Part shown: one piece after another, positions 1-7,712 of the stretch
Layout of the letters: each line of letters opens with the position of its first letter
Position numbering within the stretch: position 1 is the first letter of the stretch
NCBI RefSeq assembly: GCF_019168305.1
Contig: NZ_JAHTBI010000066.1
Coordinates: 1 to 57,881, forward strand
DNA from: Pseudomonas aegrilactucae
Lineage (GTDB): Bacteria > Pseudomonadota > Gammaproteobacteria > Pseudomonadales > Pseudomonadaceae
Length of the DNA stretch: 57,881 nt
Direction of reading: 5' to 3'
Notes under the pieces: generated by a model
Told to the model about the DNA's origin: nothing
Database searches by the model: none
What the model saw: the letters and a program-made list of their open reading frames with translations, nothing else
Translations under genes and position numbers: made by a program

Positions 1-15
1 TTGATCGGAGAATCC
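1..15. repeat. Left terminal inverted repeat
   Basis: The first 15 bases, TTGATCGGAGAATCC, match the reverse complement of the last 15 bases of the window, TTGATCGGAGCATCC, at 14 of 15 positions. Beyond base 15 the two ends share nothing obvious. A match this long at both extreme ends is very unlikely by chance. It could be the tip of the same insertion sequence bordering both sides, or true ends of a mobile unit. No transposase lies inside. Confidence 0.6.
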
Positions 16-92
16 GTAGGCATCAGATTCGCATTTGAGGGCTGGCAGCCGCCTTCCCTCATTTCCACTTTTTTAGATTTTCGTACCATATG

Positions 93-143
93 ATAAGGGC
101 GATGGTGTCCACGTATTTTTTAAGTGGAGAACATCGCCCTTAT
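93..143. other. Long intergenic hairpin
   Basis: A perfect 12-bp inverted repeat (ATAAGGGCGATG at 93-104, CATCGCCCTTAT at 132-143) encloses a second 5-bp stem (108-112 with 124-128) and an 11-nt AT-rich loop. There is no run of T after either arm, so it is not a standard intrinsic terminator. It could be a structured RNA, a protein-binding site or the folded part of a small repeat. No gene is recognised around it in bases 16-207. Confidence 0.45.
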
Positions 144-207
144 TGCAGGGGTCGGGTAGGTGACTTCGCCGGACGGTTACGCCTGTTCTACCTAAATACC
201 TTGAAAG

Positions 208-228
208 GGCTGCATCTAACTCGCAGCC
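208..228 (-). terminator. Putative terminator of the membrane protein gene
   Basis: Inverted repeat GGCTGC (208-213) and GCAGCC (223-228) with a 9-nt loop. It lies just past the stop codon of the leftward gene and is followed in that direction by a short CTTTC tract. The stem is short, so this is a weak call. Confidence 0.35.
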
Positions 229-233
229 AAAAG

Positions 234-998
234 CTAGGACAAATCAGCGACAGGGCTGACGCTACTGTCTCGTTCTGCGGTGCTCAACACCGCCGGTAGC
301 TGCTGCTCGACAGGTAACTCGGCGGTCTTATCAAGAAGTTCAGCCAAGTCGAAAACGGCCATTTCGACATAGCGTTTTATGCACATCCGCTCATAGGAAA
401 CGCTGCGAATACCGTCCAGTACCAGCCAGTTCAAGAACAGTGCGCCCATACCCAGCACCACGATCACCGAGCCCTTGCCCCATGTGAACAAAGGCGTGGC
501 TTTAATAATTTCCGTGCACAACGCGATCATCAGCGCGATCAGAGAGGCGAAACTCAGGTTCTGGGATAAAGCAGGCCTGGCGGGTTTTCCGGTCAGGCCA
601 GCATAAGCTGACAACTCGCGTAGTTTCTCAACCGTGTAGCCCTCCTTGCGCAATCCCTCCAGAAAGAAGGCATAACAAAGGGTGTTTTCCCTTTCTAGGC
701 TCGGCTGGTGGTCAATCGCGTGATCTGCAAACTGCTGCGGGTAAACCATGCGCAATGCTTTAAGGCGCGTGACATAGAGCAGAAGAGCCCAAGGAGCCAG
801 TGCCATGTAGGTGTAAGGAATCAGCGTAAGGTTCTTGATGCCGAACATTGCGAACACAAAAAGCAATGCGGTTGACCCTATCGCTGACCACATTGGCCAT
901 AACTTGCGAGCATTGTTGAGTTTAAATATGTGTTTATTGGGTTGTTTACGACTGATTTTATAAAGGGCCTCGAGTTGAGCCCATTCCTTGAGTTTCAT
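234..998 (-). CDS. Hypothetical four-helix membrane protein
   Basis: A 254-residue protein that I cannot assign to a named family. Four hydrophobic segments are visible at about residues 33-53, 58-76, 147-165 and 174-195, arranged as two hairpins separated by a charged region (about 80-145), so an inner-membrane location is likely. The N terminus is hydrophilic and basic, and the last 40 residues are soluble and acidic. It starts with ATG at 998. It stands alone, with unassigned DNA on both sides. The helix-pair arrangement resembles small membrane proteins of accessory regions, but no catalytic motif is seen and no function is proposed. Confidence 0.7.
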   Translation of the reverse strand: MKLKEWAQLEALYKISRKQPNKHIFKLNNARKLWPMWSAIGSTALLFVFAMFGIKNLTLIPYTYMALAPWALLLYVTRLKALRMVYPQQFADHAIDHQPSLERENTLCYAFFLEGLRKEGYTVEKLRELSAYAGLTGKPARPALSQNLSFASLIALMIALCTEIIKATPLFTWGKGSVIVVLGMGALFLNWLVLDGIRSVSYERMCIKRYVEMAVFDLAELLDKTAELPVEQQLPAVLSTAERDSSVSPVADLS

Positions 999-1454
999 TA
1001 TCCATCCTTATTTTCAAAGTCGTGATAACCGAGCGATACAACGTTGCCCGCAATTGCCACTGCTGACAACCCACAGCCAAAAAAGACGATCGAAAGGCGA
1101 CAGATTTATTTTTCTATCACTATCCGATTTTGGCCGATATCCGCCCTTCGCGAACGGCCGCAATGGGTCGTAAGCGGCCTTCCAAAGGCCGCATACGACC
1201 AGAATCTCTAGCTGCCGCAACAGGCAGCAACGTATTGGTCAGCCTCAAGCACCGGCCACCCTGCACGCCTTAAGCCTTTGAATTCAAAAGCAAGCAAGAT
1301 CGTCAAAGTGAATGCAATCAGCACTCAGACGGTAACCCTTCATCCTGCCCTCAGCCAGAAACTTGAATCCCCACCCCAACCCCGTTAACCTTGCGCAGTC
1401 GCTGTAAATCCAGTGACCGGGTTTAGCAGCCTGTCAAAAAATCAAGGTGCACAA
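999..1454. other. Intergenic stretch without a recognised gene
   Basis: No credible coding frame is seen here. The stretch carries the palindromic element at 1165-1211 and, just before it, GC-rich repeat-like DNA (about 1068-1164) of the kind found between Pseudomonas genes. Two short open frames that cross the palindromic element on opposite strands are judged to be artefacts of its symmetry. Confidence 0.5.
1165..1211 (+). repeat. Palindromic intergenic element, copy A
   Basis: About 47 bp with a strong palindromic core, GCGGCCTT then AAGGCCGC, flanked by GGTCGTA and TACGACC, and ending CAGAATCTCTAG. A second copy in the same orientation lies at 57817-57866 and differs by a 3-base insertion in the loop plus one substitution. 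No coding function is likely. It resembles dispersed intergenic repeats of Pseudomonas, but the family name is not known to me. Confidence 0.65.
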
Positions 1455-1487
1455 AGCGCCCGTTCCTCGTTCAACTGGCGCTTTTTT
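1455..1487 (+). terminator. Rho-independent terminator, orphan
   Basis: Stem AGCGCC (1455-1460) pairs with GGCGCT (1477-1482), followed by a run of six T. This is a good intrinsic terminator for rightward transcription, but no gene ends just upstream. It may be the surviving 3' end of a gene or small RNA that has been lost, in keeping with the eroded gene that follows. Confidence 0.55.
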
Positions 1488-1607
1488 ATCGCCCGTTGTC
1501 TCGTGTTATGGCGGTTGTGCGTGGGGCGCACTCGTGCGCGCCGGGTTCCTTGATCCCTGGTCTGCTAACCCGCGTACAGCTGCCACCCTTTCGTTTAGCA
1601 GCGATGA

Positions 1608-2087
1608 GTGACAGCTCCACCGATCAAGGAGCAGGATGACTTCTACTGGCTGCCCACCAATCCGCCCTTCTCGGTCAAGCGGCCGCCCAATGAGCGCGTG
1701 TGCATGATCGAGCAAGCACTCGGTGACGACGACTGGGTGCTGACCGGTTCGTGCAATGGCTGGGGGGAAGCGTTGATTGCCAAGGCCGACCTGATCGTGT
1801 TTGTTGAAACGCCAACTACCGTGCGCCTTGAACGGCTGGCCGCCCGTGAGCAGGCACGCTTTGGCGATCGGATCGCCCCCGGTGGCGACATGCATGACAT
1901 ACATGTCGCTTTTCGCGCGTGGGCCTCGGAGTATGACAATCCGGCGTTTTCCGGGCGCAACAGAGCACGACACGAAGTGTGGATATCAGAACAGACCCTG
2001 CCGCTGAGAATAATTGACGGAACGCGCAGCATTGAAGAAATGGCCGCGGGTGTCATGCATGCCGTAGTGAAACAGCTAGATTGGTGA
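1608..2087 (+). pseudogene. 5'-truncated P-loop adenylate-kinase-like ATPase
   Basis: The frame from GTG 1608 gives 159 residues that align by eye with the body of small P-loop kinase-like proteins (AAA_17/adenylate-kinase-like). Visible features are the DDFYW segment near the N terminus, the mid-protein WVLTGSCNGW strand, an ADLIVFVETP strand and an arginine-rich lid (RLERLAAREQARFG). The N-terminal nucleotide-binding P-loop (GxxGxGK[ST]), expected about 25 residues before DDFYW, is absent, and the preceding bases do not encode it. The protein therefore cannot bind ATP in the usual way. Nothing indicates whether it is still translated. Another broken P-loop gene lies at 9194-9406. Confidence 0.6.
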
Positions 2088-2193
2088 CCACCTTGACCCC
2101 ATGATGACGCCCTGCGGCTTGTGGGCCATTGCCGGGGAATCGCCGCTGAGGCTTCATGCCAATCCCTGGGTGCTGGCTTCGCTTGGTCGATCA

Positions 2194-2706
2194 TCAGCAG
2201 TTCGCGCCATGCGCGGCCAGGTTGCAATACCGCCCTTTGAAATACAGCAATGGCTGCGCGGTGTCCGCTGCCTGCAGGCTTAACGCTTTCACTTCACCAA
2301 TCACGATCAGGTGATCGCCTGCGGCGTGTTCTGCGTGAATTTCGCAATCGAGCCAGTGCAGGCTGCCGGCAATGAGCGGATTACCCAGCGGCGAACGCTG
2401 CCATTCGACGCCGTGCCACTTGTCTGTGCCTCGCCGGGCGAACTGGTTGGAAATCCCGACCTGCGCACCCGACAGGATGTTGACTGCGAATCGGCCTGCC
2501 TGGCGAATTCCGGGATAGCTGGCCGAGTTGCACATCACGCTGAAAGACACCAGCGGCGGGCTCATCGACACGCTATGGAATGACTGGCACGTGAAGCCAA
2601 TCGGCTCGTCATCACTGAGTGATGTAATGACCGTAATACCGGAGGCGTAGTGCCCGAGCGCCTCGCGAAAGCGCAAAGGCTCGATGGCAGTACCTGGAAG
2701 TGACAT
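2194..2706 (-). CDS. Flavin reductase (FMN-binding split barrel), MesD partner
   Basis: A 170-residue protein of the HpaC/DIM6-NTAB flavin reductase family. It begins FREALGHYASGITVIT, has the conserved F-T-C-Q-S-F stretch around residues 38-43, PPLVSFSV, and FAVNILS at about 73-79, all typical of the FMN-binding split barrel. Such enzymes reduce FMN or FAD with NAD(P)H and pass the reduced flavin to a partner in the cytoplasm. A Shine-Dalgarno AGGA lies about 8 nt before the ATG at 2706. It is the last gene of the mesX-mesD cluster, 99 bp after mesD. The likely role is supplying reduced flavin for the oxygen-dependent methionine synthase reaction. That link rests on gene order and on my recollection that such reductases accompany mesX/mesD. 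Confidence 0.8.
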   Translation of the reverse strand: MSLPGTAIEPLRFREALGHYASGITVITSLSDDEPIGFTCQSFHSVSMSPPLVSFSVMCNSASYPGIRQAGRFAVNILSGAQVGISNQFARRGTDKWHGVEWQRSPLGNPLIAGSLHWLDCEIHAEHAAGDHLIVIGEVKALSLQAADTAQPLLYFKGRYCNLAAHGANC

Positions 2707-2805
2707 GGCAAATCCTGACTAATGAGGGCGGCCCGAACGTGTTGGGAACTGTTCAATCTGCTGCGTCCATCGTTCCCATATGCCACTTGCGGGTGGGGCT
2801 CGGCA

Positions 2806-3834
2806 CTACTGCTGAAGTTCTCTTCGAACGATGTCTGCGCCTGCACTCAGCGCCTGCAACTTGCCGCTTGCCACACGACGCGGCAAGGGCGCCATGCCAC
2901 AGTTGGTGCAAGGGTAGAGCTTTTCGGCATCGACGAACTGAAGGGCTTTGCGCAAGGTATTGGCCACTTCCTCTGGCGTTTCGATGCTGTGGCTTGCCAC
3001 GTCAATGGCCCCTACCATCACTTTCTTGCCGCGAATGAGTTCGAGGAGCTCCATGGGCACGTGAGAGTTGTGACACTCCAGCGAAATGATGTCGATACTG
3101 GATTTTTGCAGCGAGGGGAAAGCCTCTTCATACTGCCGCCACTGCGACCCCAGCGTCTTCTTCCAATCGGTATTGGCCTTGATGCCGTAGCCGTAGCAAA
3201 TATGCACAGCCGTTTCACATTTAAGCCCTTCGACTGCTCTTTCCAGGGCGGCAACGCCCCACTCATTTACCTCATCGAAGAATACGTTGAAGGCCGGCTC
3301 ATCGAACTGAATGATATCGACACCTGCAGCTTCTAGCTCCCTGGCTTCCTGATTGAGAATCCTGGCGAATTCCCACGCCAGTTTCTCGCGGCTTTTATAG
3401 TGTTTGTCAGACAGCGTATCGATCATCGTCATGGGGCCAGGCAGCGCCCATTTGATGGGTTGGCTGGTTTGCTGACGCAGGAACCTGGCGTCTTCAACAA
3501 ACACCGGTTTCTGGCGCGCCACAGCCCCTACCACCGTCGGTACGCTCGCTTCATAGCGATCACGAATCCTGACGACTTCACGCTTCTCGAAATCAACCCC
3601 GCTGAGGTGTTCGATAAACGTGGTGACGAAGTGTTGGCGCGTTTGCTCACCGTCGCTGACAATGTCGATGCCTGCCTGCTGTTGTTCTTGCAACGACAAA
3701 CGCAATGCATCGTGTTTGCCCTCGATCAACTCATCGCCTTCTAATTTCCATGGCGACCAGAGCGTCTCGGGTTGTGCAAGCCAGGCGGGTTTAGGCAAGC
3801 TGCCGGCCGTTGAGGTGGGTAGCAATTTTTTCAT
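2806..3834 (-). CDS. mesD: Folate-independent methionine synthase MesD (core-MetE)
   Basis: A 342-residue protein matching only the catalytic C-terminal half of cobalamin-independent methionine synthase MetE, which is about 750 residues when complete. The zinc and homocysteine site is intact: H211 and C213 in AVHICYGYG, E253 in ISLECHNS and C312 in CTNCGMAP. Residues 173-180 (DIIQFDEP) match the conserved barrel strand of MetE. The N-terminal half that MetE needs for methyltetrahydrofolate polyglutamate is missing, so the methyl donor must differ. Published work on core-MetE families (MesA-MesD) describes MesD as needing the DUF1852 protein MesX and oxygen. The gene encoding that protein lies immediately upstream, 16 bp before this start. 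The methyl donor is not established. Confidence 0.85.
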   Translation of the reverse strand: MKKLLPTSTAGSLPKPAWLAQPETLWSPWKLEGDELIEGKHDALRLSLQEQQQAGIDIVSDGEQTRQHFVTTFIEHLSGVDFEKREVVRIRDRYEASVPTVVGAVARQKPVFVEDARFLRQQTSQPIKWALPGPMTMIDTLSDKHYKSREKLAWEFARILNQEARELEAAGVDIIQFDEPAFNVFFDEVNEWGVAALERAVEGLKCETAVHICYGYGIKANTDWKKTLGSQWRQYEEAFPSLQKSSIDIISLECHNSHVPMELLELIRGKKVMVGAIDVASHSIETPEEVANTLRKALQFVDAEKLYPCTNCGMAPLPRRVASGKLQALSAGADIVRRELQQ

Positions 3835-3861
3835 GAGGGTTGGCCTTGTGTCGTCGAGTGG

Positions 3862-4845
3862 TCAAAACGCGTGATTGGCGGACCACTGCTCAAGCATGGC
3901 GTGGTAGGGCTTGATGAAGTGCTCTTCGGCAAACTTCCCTTGGTCGATAGCCAGCCGACTACGTTCTTCTCGGTCATAAACAATTCGAGTCAATGAATAG
4001 TCCTGATGCTTCAGGCTTGGCTGATAGGACCTTCCTGCGGCAGAGTTCGCGTTGTAGATCTCCGGCCGGTAAATCTTCTGGAAGGTATCCATCGTGCTGA
4101 TGGTGCTGATGAGTTCAAGGGGGGTGTAGTCACCCAGCAAGTCACCGGCAAAATAGAACGCCAACGGTGCCACACTGTTTGAAGGCATGAAATAACGAAC
4201 CTTCAACCCCATTTTCCTGAAGTATTCATCGGTGAGCGAATACTCATCCTGCTGGTACTCGACGCCCAATACGGGATGCTGGTTTTCAGTCCGTGTGTAC
4301 GTCCTGCTGCTCGACACGCTCAGGCAAATCACCGGCGGCTTGTTGAAGTGCTGCTTGTAGGCACTTGAGTTCACGAAGCATTTGAAGAGCTTGCCGTGCA
4401 GCTCCCCGAAACCATCGGGCGTGCTGAAGCAGGGCTGGTTCTTGTTGTGCCCGAGCAACAGCACGCTGAAGTCATAATCTCGGACATAAGAAGAGAAATT
4501 GTTCCCGACGATACCATCGATGCGCTCGTTGGTTTTGCGGTCAATCACCGTCGTTTTCAATACTTCAATCAAGGGCAGCGCAGTGTCATCGCTGTTGGCA
4601 TCAATCGCCATCTCGACCGTAATGATTTCAAGCTGTACAGCGTAGCGATCGCCCTTGGGGTTGTCCCAATGCGCCAACGCGTTGAAGCGGTTGTCGATCA
4701 TGCTCAACGTATTGCGCAAGTTCTCCTGGCGGCGGCTGCCTCTGGCCAGGTTGGCAAAGTTGGTGGTGATGCGCGTAGTGTCCGATGGGCGATAGTGTTC
4801 ATCGAAACAGATGCGTTTAATCGCAAATGTAAATTCGTTGCTCAT
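3862..4845 (-). CDS. mesX: MesX, DUF1852 family protein
   Basis: A 327-residue DUF1852 protein beginning MSNEFTFAIKRICFDE, with RPSDTTRITTNFANLARG at about residues 19-36, the family's typical opening. The frame is open a further 27 codons upstream to 4926, but that extension is low-complexity and unlike the family, so ATG 4845 is chosen. An AGGG lies about 13 nt before it. The next gene downstream is mesD. MesX is reported to be required for MesD activity in Acinetobacter-type methionine synthesis, perhaps in making or using the methyl donor with oxygen. Its biochemistry is unknown. The upstream region 4846-5100 should hold the cluster promoter, but I see no clear riboswitch there. Confidence 0.85.
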   Translation of the reverse strand: MSNEFTFAIKRICFDEHYRPSDTTRITTNFANLARGSRRQENLRNTLSMIDNRFNALAHWDNPKGDRYAVQLEIITVEMAIDANSDDTALPLIEVLKTTVIDRKTNERIDGIVGNNFSSYVRDYDFSVLLLGHNKNQPCFSTPDGFGELHGKLFKCFVNSSAYKQHFNKPPVICLSVSSSRTYTRTENQHPVLGVEYQQDEYSLTDEYFRKMGLKVRYFMPSNSVAPLAFYFAGDLLGDYTPLELISTISTMDTFQKIYRPEIYNANSAAGRSYQPSLKHQDYSLTRIVYDREERSRLAIDQGKFAEEHFIKPYHAMLEQWSANHAF

Positions 4846-5101
4846 TGTGATCTTGCACCCTGATCCTTGAAGTGGACACGCTTCCTGATTTTCTGTTGTA
4901 GCGTTTGACTCGTCAGGTTCTTGCACGGTCAGTCAGCAAAGGAAGCGTCAATGAGGGTGATTGTCGGGGTCAGGCGATCATGCGGCAAACTCATTTTTCT
5001 TGCGCACAACTGTAATTTTTTTCATGTTGAATGCCGTGGTACGGGCAAAGGCTTCGCCACCATTGCACTGCAGGTCAGACGTGAACGGCTTCCCACTGCG
5101 C

Positions 5102-7618
5102 CTAGGCACTCATCAACTCACGCACCCGCGCCGCCAGCGTATCGACCGCAAAGGGCTTGATCAGCACATGCATACCGGGCTCCAGATGCCCGTCACCGAG
5201 TGCTGCGCTTTCGGCATACCCCGTGATGAAGAACGTCTTGAGCCCCGGCCGTAGCTGGCGCGCCGCATCCGCCATCTGCCGGCCATTCATGCCGCCCGGC
5301 AAGCCGACGTCGGTAATCAGCAGGTCTATGCGCACATCGGAGCGCAGCACGTTCAGCCCGGCCACGCTGTCGGCCGCCTCGATCACGGCATAGCCCAGGT
5401 CGGTCAGCACGTCGCTGAGCAACAGGCGAACCGTAGGCTCGTCATCCACCACCAGAATCGTCTCGCCACCTACGGTACAGGCAGCAGCAAGCTCGTTGCC
5501 CTGATCCTCACGCGCAACCGCCTCCCCGTGGTAACGCGGCAGATAGATGCACATCGTCGTGCCACTGCCCTCCTCTGACGCGATGCGCACCTGCCCGCCC
5601 GACTGCTTGGCAAACCCGTAGATCATCGACAGGCCCAAACCCGTGCCCTGGCCAATCGGCTTGGTGGTGAAGAACGGATCGAACGCCTTGGCCACCACAT
5701 CGGCCGGCATGCCGGTGCCGGTGTCCGTCACGCACAGGGTCAGGTACTCGCCCTGCGGCAGGTCAAGGGCACGGGCATCCTGCGCGTTCATGCAGTGGTT
5801 GGCGGTCTCGATGGTGATTCGCCCGCCGTCCTGCATGGCATCGCGGGAGTTGATGCACAGGTTCAACAGCGCATTCTCGAGCTGGCTGGTGTCTACCCGC
5901 GCCGGCCACAGGTCGGCTGAGGTCACCGTCTGCACGTCGATGCTGGGGCCCACCGTGCGCTGGATCAGCTCGATCATGCCCTCCACCAGCGTGCTGATGT
6001 TGGTAGGACGGGGATCGAGTGTCTGGCGTCGGGAAAAGGCCAGCAGGCGGTGCGTCAGAGCCGCCGCACGCTTGGCCGCACCCTGCGCGGTCACCAGGTA
6101 GCGGTCGACATCGGCCAGACGGCCCTGGGCAATGCGCGTGGCCATCAACTCGAGCGCGCCCGAGATACCCGCCAGCAGGTTGTTGAAGTCGTGGGCCAGG
6201 CCACCGGTGAGTTGGCCGACCGCTTCCATTTTCTGGGATTGGCGCAACTTCTCCTCAGCCTGCATCAGCTCGGCGGTGCGCTCGGCCACGCGCTGCTCCA
6301 GGGTCTCGTTGAGCGAGCGCAAGGCGGCGGTGGCACGGTCACGCTGCGCCTCGACCGAGCGCCGTTCCTCCACGTCGATCAACACACCCGGGAAGCTCAA
6401 CGGGGTGCCGTCTTCGGCGTGGTCGACGCGGCCATTGGCCTCGATCCAGTAGTACTTGCCGTCGGCACGCCGCACCCGGTACTGGTAGGCATAGGCGCCG
6501 CCCCGGGCGATCACCTCGTCGATGGCTTGCCTGAGCCCTGCGCGGTCCTCCGGGTGCACGGTGGCGATGATCTGTTCCAGGCTGATGCCTTCATGGCCCA
6601 GGGCCGGGTCCAGGCCGAAGGCGCGGGCAAACGCCTCATCGACGGTGAAACTGTCGTTGGGCAGGTCCCAGTGCCAGGTGCCAAAGATCGCGCCGGCAGC
6701 AAGCGCCAACTGAACGCGCTCGACGTTTTCGCGGGCAATGGTTTCGCTTTCGCGAAGACGCTCCTCGGCGTTGCGGCGCCCCGTCACGTCGCTGAACAGA
6801 ATGGCGATCTGGCGCGCGGCAGGGTCGCCTACTCGCAACGCCCGTACGTCAAACCAGCGCTGAAAGCTTTTGGCATAGCTTTCAAAGTTGGCGGGGATGC
6901 CGGTCTTGGCCACGCCACCATAGGTCTCGAACCAGAACGGCTCCAGGTCTGGCGCGAACGAGGTGACCCACTTGCCGCGCAGGTCCACGCCGGCCTGGCG
7001 TTCGAAGGCGGCGTTGGCCTCGACGAAGCAATAGTCGATGGGCTTGTCATCGGCATCGAATTTCACCTGCACGATGGCGAAGGCCGCCTCCACAGTCTCC
7101 AGAATGGTCCTGAAGCGTTCCTCGCTCTGGCGCAATGCGGCTTCAGTGCTGCGCATGCGGGTGAGGTCGAGCATGGCACCGATCATGCGGGTGGCCAGGC
7201 CAGTGGCATCACGGATCACATGCCCGCGGTCGAGCACCTCGGCGTAGCTCCCGTCTGCGCGGCGAAACCGGTACTCCTCGGTCCAGGCACTGCCGCTGCC
7301 ATCGATCACGGCGTGGATCGAGGCGTCGACGCGCGCGCGATCGTCGGGGTGGATCTGCGCCATCCACCAGTCGCCGGTCATTTCTATCGAGGCCAGTGGG
7401 TAGCCGTACGCCTCTTCCAGCGCATCGTTCCATTGCACCTGGTTGGCGATCAGGTCCCAGTCCCAGATGGCGTCATTGGTGGCTTTGACCGCCAGCCGGT
7501 AGCGCGCCTGGCTGCTGGCCAGTGCCGAGCGGTTGGCGTCCCGTTCCAGGGCTGCACGCAAGTGCATGACCTCGGCTTCAAGCTGTTCGCGGGTGAGATT
7601 TTTGAACGTTTCGGCCAC
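5102..7618 (-). CDS. Hybrid sensor histidine kinase with three PAS domains and a receiver
   Basis: An 838-residue soluble kinase. PAS/PAC domains lie at about residues 38-155, 165-290 and 300-420, each of the first and third ending in the RADG-Y PAC signature. A coiled coil at about 420-465 leads to the HisKA box GGLAHDFNNLL with phospho-acceptor H476. The HATPase domain has its N box at LLNLCINSRDAM (about 584-595), G1 at DTGTGMP and G2 at GQGTGLGLS. A receiver domain with D770 (LLITDVGLPGG) closes the protein. No transmembrane segment or signal peptide is seen, so it senses a cytoplasmic cue. No response regulator gene adjoins it, so output must go through its own receiver or a remote phosphotransfer protein. 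The signal is unknown. Confidence 0.9.
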   Translation of the reverse strand: MAETFKNLTREQLEAEVMHLRAALERDANRSALASSQARYRLAVKATNDAIWDWDLIANQVQWNDALEEAYGYPLASIEMTGDWWMAQIHPDDRARVDASIHAVIDGSGSAWTEEYRFRRADGSYAEVLDRGHVIRDATGLATRMIGAMLDLTRMRSTEAALRQSEERFRTILETVEAAFAIVQVKFDADDKPIDYCFVEANAAFERQAGVDLRGKWVTSFAPDLEPFWFETYGGVAKTGIPANFESYAKSFQRWFDVRALRVGDPAARQIAILFSDVTGRRNAEERLRESETIARENVERVQLALAAGAIFGTWHWDLPNDSFTVDEAFARAFGLDPALGHEGISLEQIIATVHPEDRAGLRQAIDEVIARGGAYAYQYRVRRADGKYYWIEANGRVDHAEDGTPLSFPGVLIDVEERRSVEAQRDRATAALRSLNETLEQRVAERTAELMQAEEKLRQSQKMEAVGQLTGGLAHDFNNLLAGISGALELMATRIAQGRLADVDRYLVTAQGAAKRAAALTHRLLAFSRRQTLDPRPTNISTLVEGMIELIQRTVGPSIDVQTVTSADLWPARVDTSQLENALLNLCINSRDAMQDGGRITIETANHCMNAQDARALDLPQGEYLTLCVTDTGTGMPADVVAKAFDPFFTTKPIGQGTGLGLSMIYGFAKQSGGQVRIASEEGSGTTMCIYLPRYHGEAVAREDQGNELAAACTVGGETILVVDDEPTVRLLLSDVLTDLGYAVIEAADSVAGLNVLRSDVRIDLLITDVGLPGGMNGRQMADAARQLRPGLKTFFITGYAESAALGDGHLEPGMHVLIKPFAVDTLAARVRELMSA

Positions 7619-7712
7619 TTGCGCACCATCGTGTCGCTTGAGGGAGTCTGCACTCGATCAGGTGAGCTTACGCGTCAAATCGGTGCGGTGAAATACGCCT
7701 GCGCAAGCGCCC

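Noticed and set aside
1014..1220. A 68-codon leftward frame across palindromic element copy A
   Set aside because: It consists of the repeat element and flanking repeat-like DNA. Such frames recur wherever the element does and lack a convincing start.
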